Shown: positions 4,771 to 5,655 of the stretch, one piece after another
How positions within the stretch are numbered: the first letter of the stretch is position 1
Layout of the letters: the number at the start of each line of letters is the position of its first letter
Assembly (NCBI GenBank): GCA_030632405.1
Contig: DAOVUU010000193.1
Coordinates: 1-5,655, forward strand
Direction of reading: 5' to 3'
Source: Desulfobulbaceae bacterium
GTDB taxonomy: Bacteria > Desulfobacterota > Desulfobulbia > Desulfobulbales > Desulfocapsaceae
Length of the DNA: 5,655 bases
Notes under the pieces: generated by a model
The model's database searches: none
Told to the model about the DNA's origin: nothing
The model's input: only the letters and a program-made list of their open reading frames with translations
Made by a program: the position numbers and the translations under genes

Positions 4771-5328
4771 GTGGACAGTCATTTAGTTAAAGATCTTATG
4801 ATACCAATCTCCGAGTATGCAACAGTTGCTCTCGGTACCAGCCTCGCCGATGCTTTAGTAGCCCTGGAAAAAGCACAGGAAGCCCATACTTCAAACAAAT
4901 ATCAGCACAGAGCCATCCTTGTCTTAAACGACAAAGGTGCTGTTGTCGGCAAAATAGGGCAACTGAGAGCTCTACAGGCAATTGAGCCGGAATATGATTT
5001 CAATGAGAAGATAAAAGAAATTGAAAAGTATAATTTCAGCGAAGAATATTTAGCTCAACTTCGAGACAGATATCGTTCTGAAGAGCCGATCCTTGAAAAA
5101 AATGCCCTGGGAATTATTGCCAAAAAAAAGGTTGAAGAATTCATGCAGAAACCCAAGGCAGGGTCATTTGTTTCGGAAGACTGCAGTCTCGACAAAGCTG
5201 TACATAAACTGACAGCGGGCAGACTCCAGTCCCTGCTGGTCAGCCGCGCTGGAAAAATTGTAGGCGTTCTCAGAATGGCAGATGTGTTTTCGGTTGTTTT
5301 CCATGAAATAAAAGTACTCGAGACATGA
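4771..5328 (+). CDS. CBS-pair domain protein with helical insert
   Basis: The protein has 185 residues and begins at GTG. The first CBS motif covers about residues 5-70 (VKDLMIPISEYATVALGTSL, then HRAILVLNDKGAVVGKIGQL). The second covers about 119-180 (KKKVEEFMQKP, SFVSEDCSLDKAVHKL, QSLLVSRAGKIVGVLRMADV). Between them, about 71-118 is a charged, helix-forming insert (EKIKEIEKYNFSEEYLAQLR) longer than the usual short linker of a CBS pair. CBS pairs bind adenine nucleotides or related ligands and regulate partner proteins; here there is no attached enzyme or transporter domain, so this is a stand-alone ligand sensor whose partner is unknown. It probably acts in the cytoplasm. Its promoter carries a probable operator palindrome. 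The next gene starts 56 bases downstream with no terminator between, so they are probably co-transcribed. Confidence 0.85.
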   Translation: MDSHLVKDLMIPISEYATVALGTSLADALVALEKAQEAHTSNKYQHRAILVLNDKGAVVGKIGQLRALQAIEPEYDFNEKIKEIEKYNFSEEYLAQLRDRYRSEEPILEKNALGIIAKKKVEEFMQKPKAGSFVSEDCSLDKAVHKLTAGRLQSLLVSRAGKIVGVLRMADVFSVVFHEIKVLET

Positions 5329-5384
5329 GGATACCTACATCCCCCTGACATAATTTTTACCACAAAGCCAGAAGGATACTCTAT

Positions 5385-5655
5385 ATGCGAGAACTGGAAA
5401 GACTCTTCAGCAGAATTGTTCAGAGAGTAAATATTAATTTAAGAGAACTGAATTTTGATATCACCCCCTTCGCAGAAGAACTAATCCCGCTTGATCAGAT
5501 GACTAAGTTTTATGCCTTTTACGGCATAACGCCCGACCACCCTCTGGATCTTTACTTTAACCGTTCGGCCCTTGCAGGCAGCTATTTTTTAGGCAAATGC
5601 AGTGTGGAGAACTCACTGCTGTATAAAAGTGATATCCGTGGAGATGAGTTGAAAA
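5385..5655 (+). CDS. Unidentified protein, N-terminal fragment, possibly leading into a hexapeptide-repeat (left-handed beta-helix) region
   Basis: A frame opens at ATG 5385 behind AAGGA (5372-5376, spacer 8) and stays open for 90 codons to the window edge. It starts MRELERLFSRIVQRVNINLR, followed by a region with PFAEELIPLDQMTKFYAFYG. The visible end, LAGSYFLGKCSVENSLLYK then SDIRGDELK, can be laid out in six-residue steps with small hydrophobic residues (LAGSYF/LGKCSV/ENSLLY/KSDIRG). This suggests the beginning of a hexapeptide-repeat fold as in acyl- or nucleotidyltransferases. That reading is inference from a short stretch, and I do not recognise the family. It follows the CBS gene by 56 bp on the same strand and may share its promoter. 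The frame is real with good likelihood because it has a ribosome binding site and no stop over 271 bases. Confidence 0.65.
   Translation, partial: MRELERLFSRIVQRVNINLRELNFDITPFAEELIPLDQMTKFYAFYGITPDHPLDLYFNRSALAGSYFLGKCSVENSLLYKSDIRGDELK

Overview
The window looks like a stretch of chromosome from an anaerobic, Desulfobacterota-like (former deltaproteobacterial) bacterium. This rests on the gene set (a DUF362 protein, a PAS/sigma-54 activator with a cysteine-bearing PAS domain, a LUD-domain remnant, a TerB-like protein, a CBS-pair protein) and on moderate base composition. It is an impression from protein style, not a database result.

Layout. Bases 1-240 hold the 3' end of a DUF362-type gene on the + strand. 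Bases 321-557 are a 237-bp non-coding element with 16-bp terminal inverted repeats, a CTAA duplication on each side and two internal inverted repeats. It reads as a MITE or an internally deleted insertion sequence. Its right-hand duplication contains the stop codon of the next gene. Four loci on the - strand follow, in transcription order: a PLP-dependent threonine/serine dehydratase or serine-racemase-like enzyme (2798-3742), a LUD-domain gene with a large internal deletion (2468-2702), a TerB-like gene whose ribosome binding site overlaps the LUD stop (1999-2457), and a PAS plus sigma-54 activator (558-1913). They may form one operon, at least LUD-TerB.

A 357-bp divergent intergenic region (3743-4099) separates this block from + strand genes: a secreted SH3b-domain protein (4100-4657), a CBS-pair protein with a GTG start (4771-5328), and the start of an unidentified gene running off the right edge (5385-5655). 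A good sigma-70-like promoter lies before the CBS gene. Its -10 region overlaps a perfect 26-bp palindrome, which looks like a repressor operator, possibly TetR-type.

The points most worth a second look are the decayed LUD gene, which leaves no long open frame, the small transposon-like element placed exactly at a stop codon, the palindrome over the CBS promoter, and a 27-29-bp repeat shared by the element's hairpin loop and the leader of the dehydratase gene. I see no coherent new defence or metabolic system.
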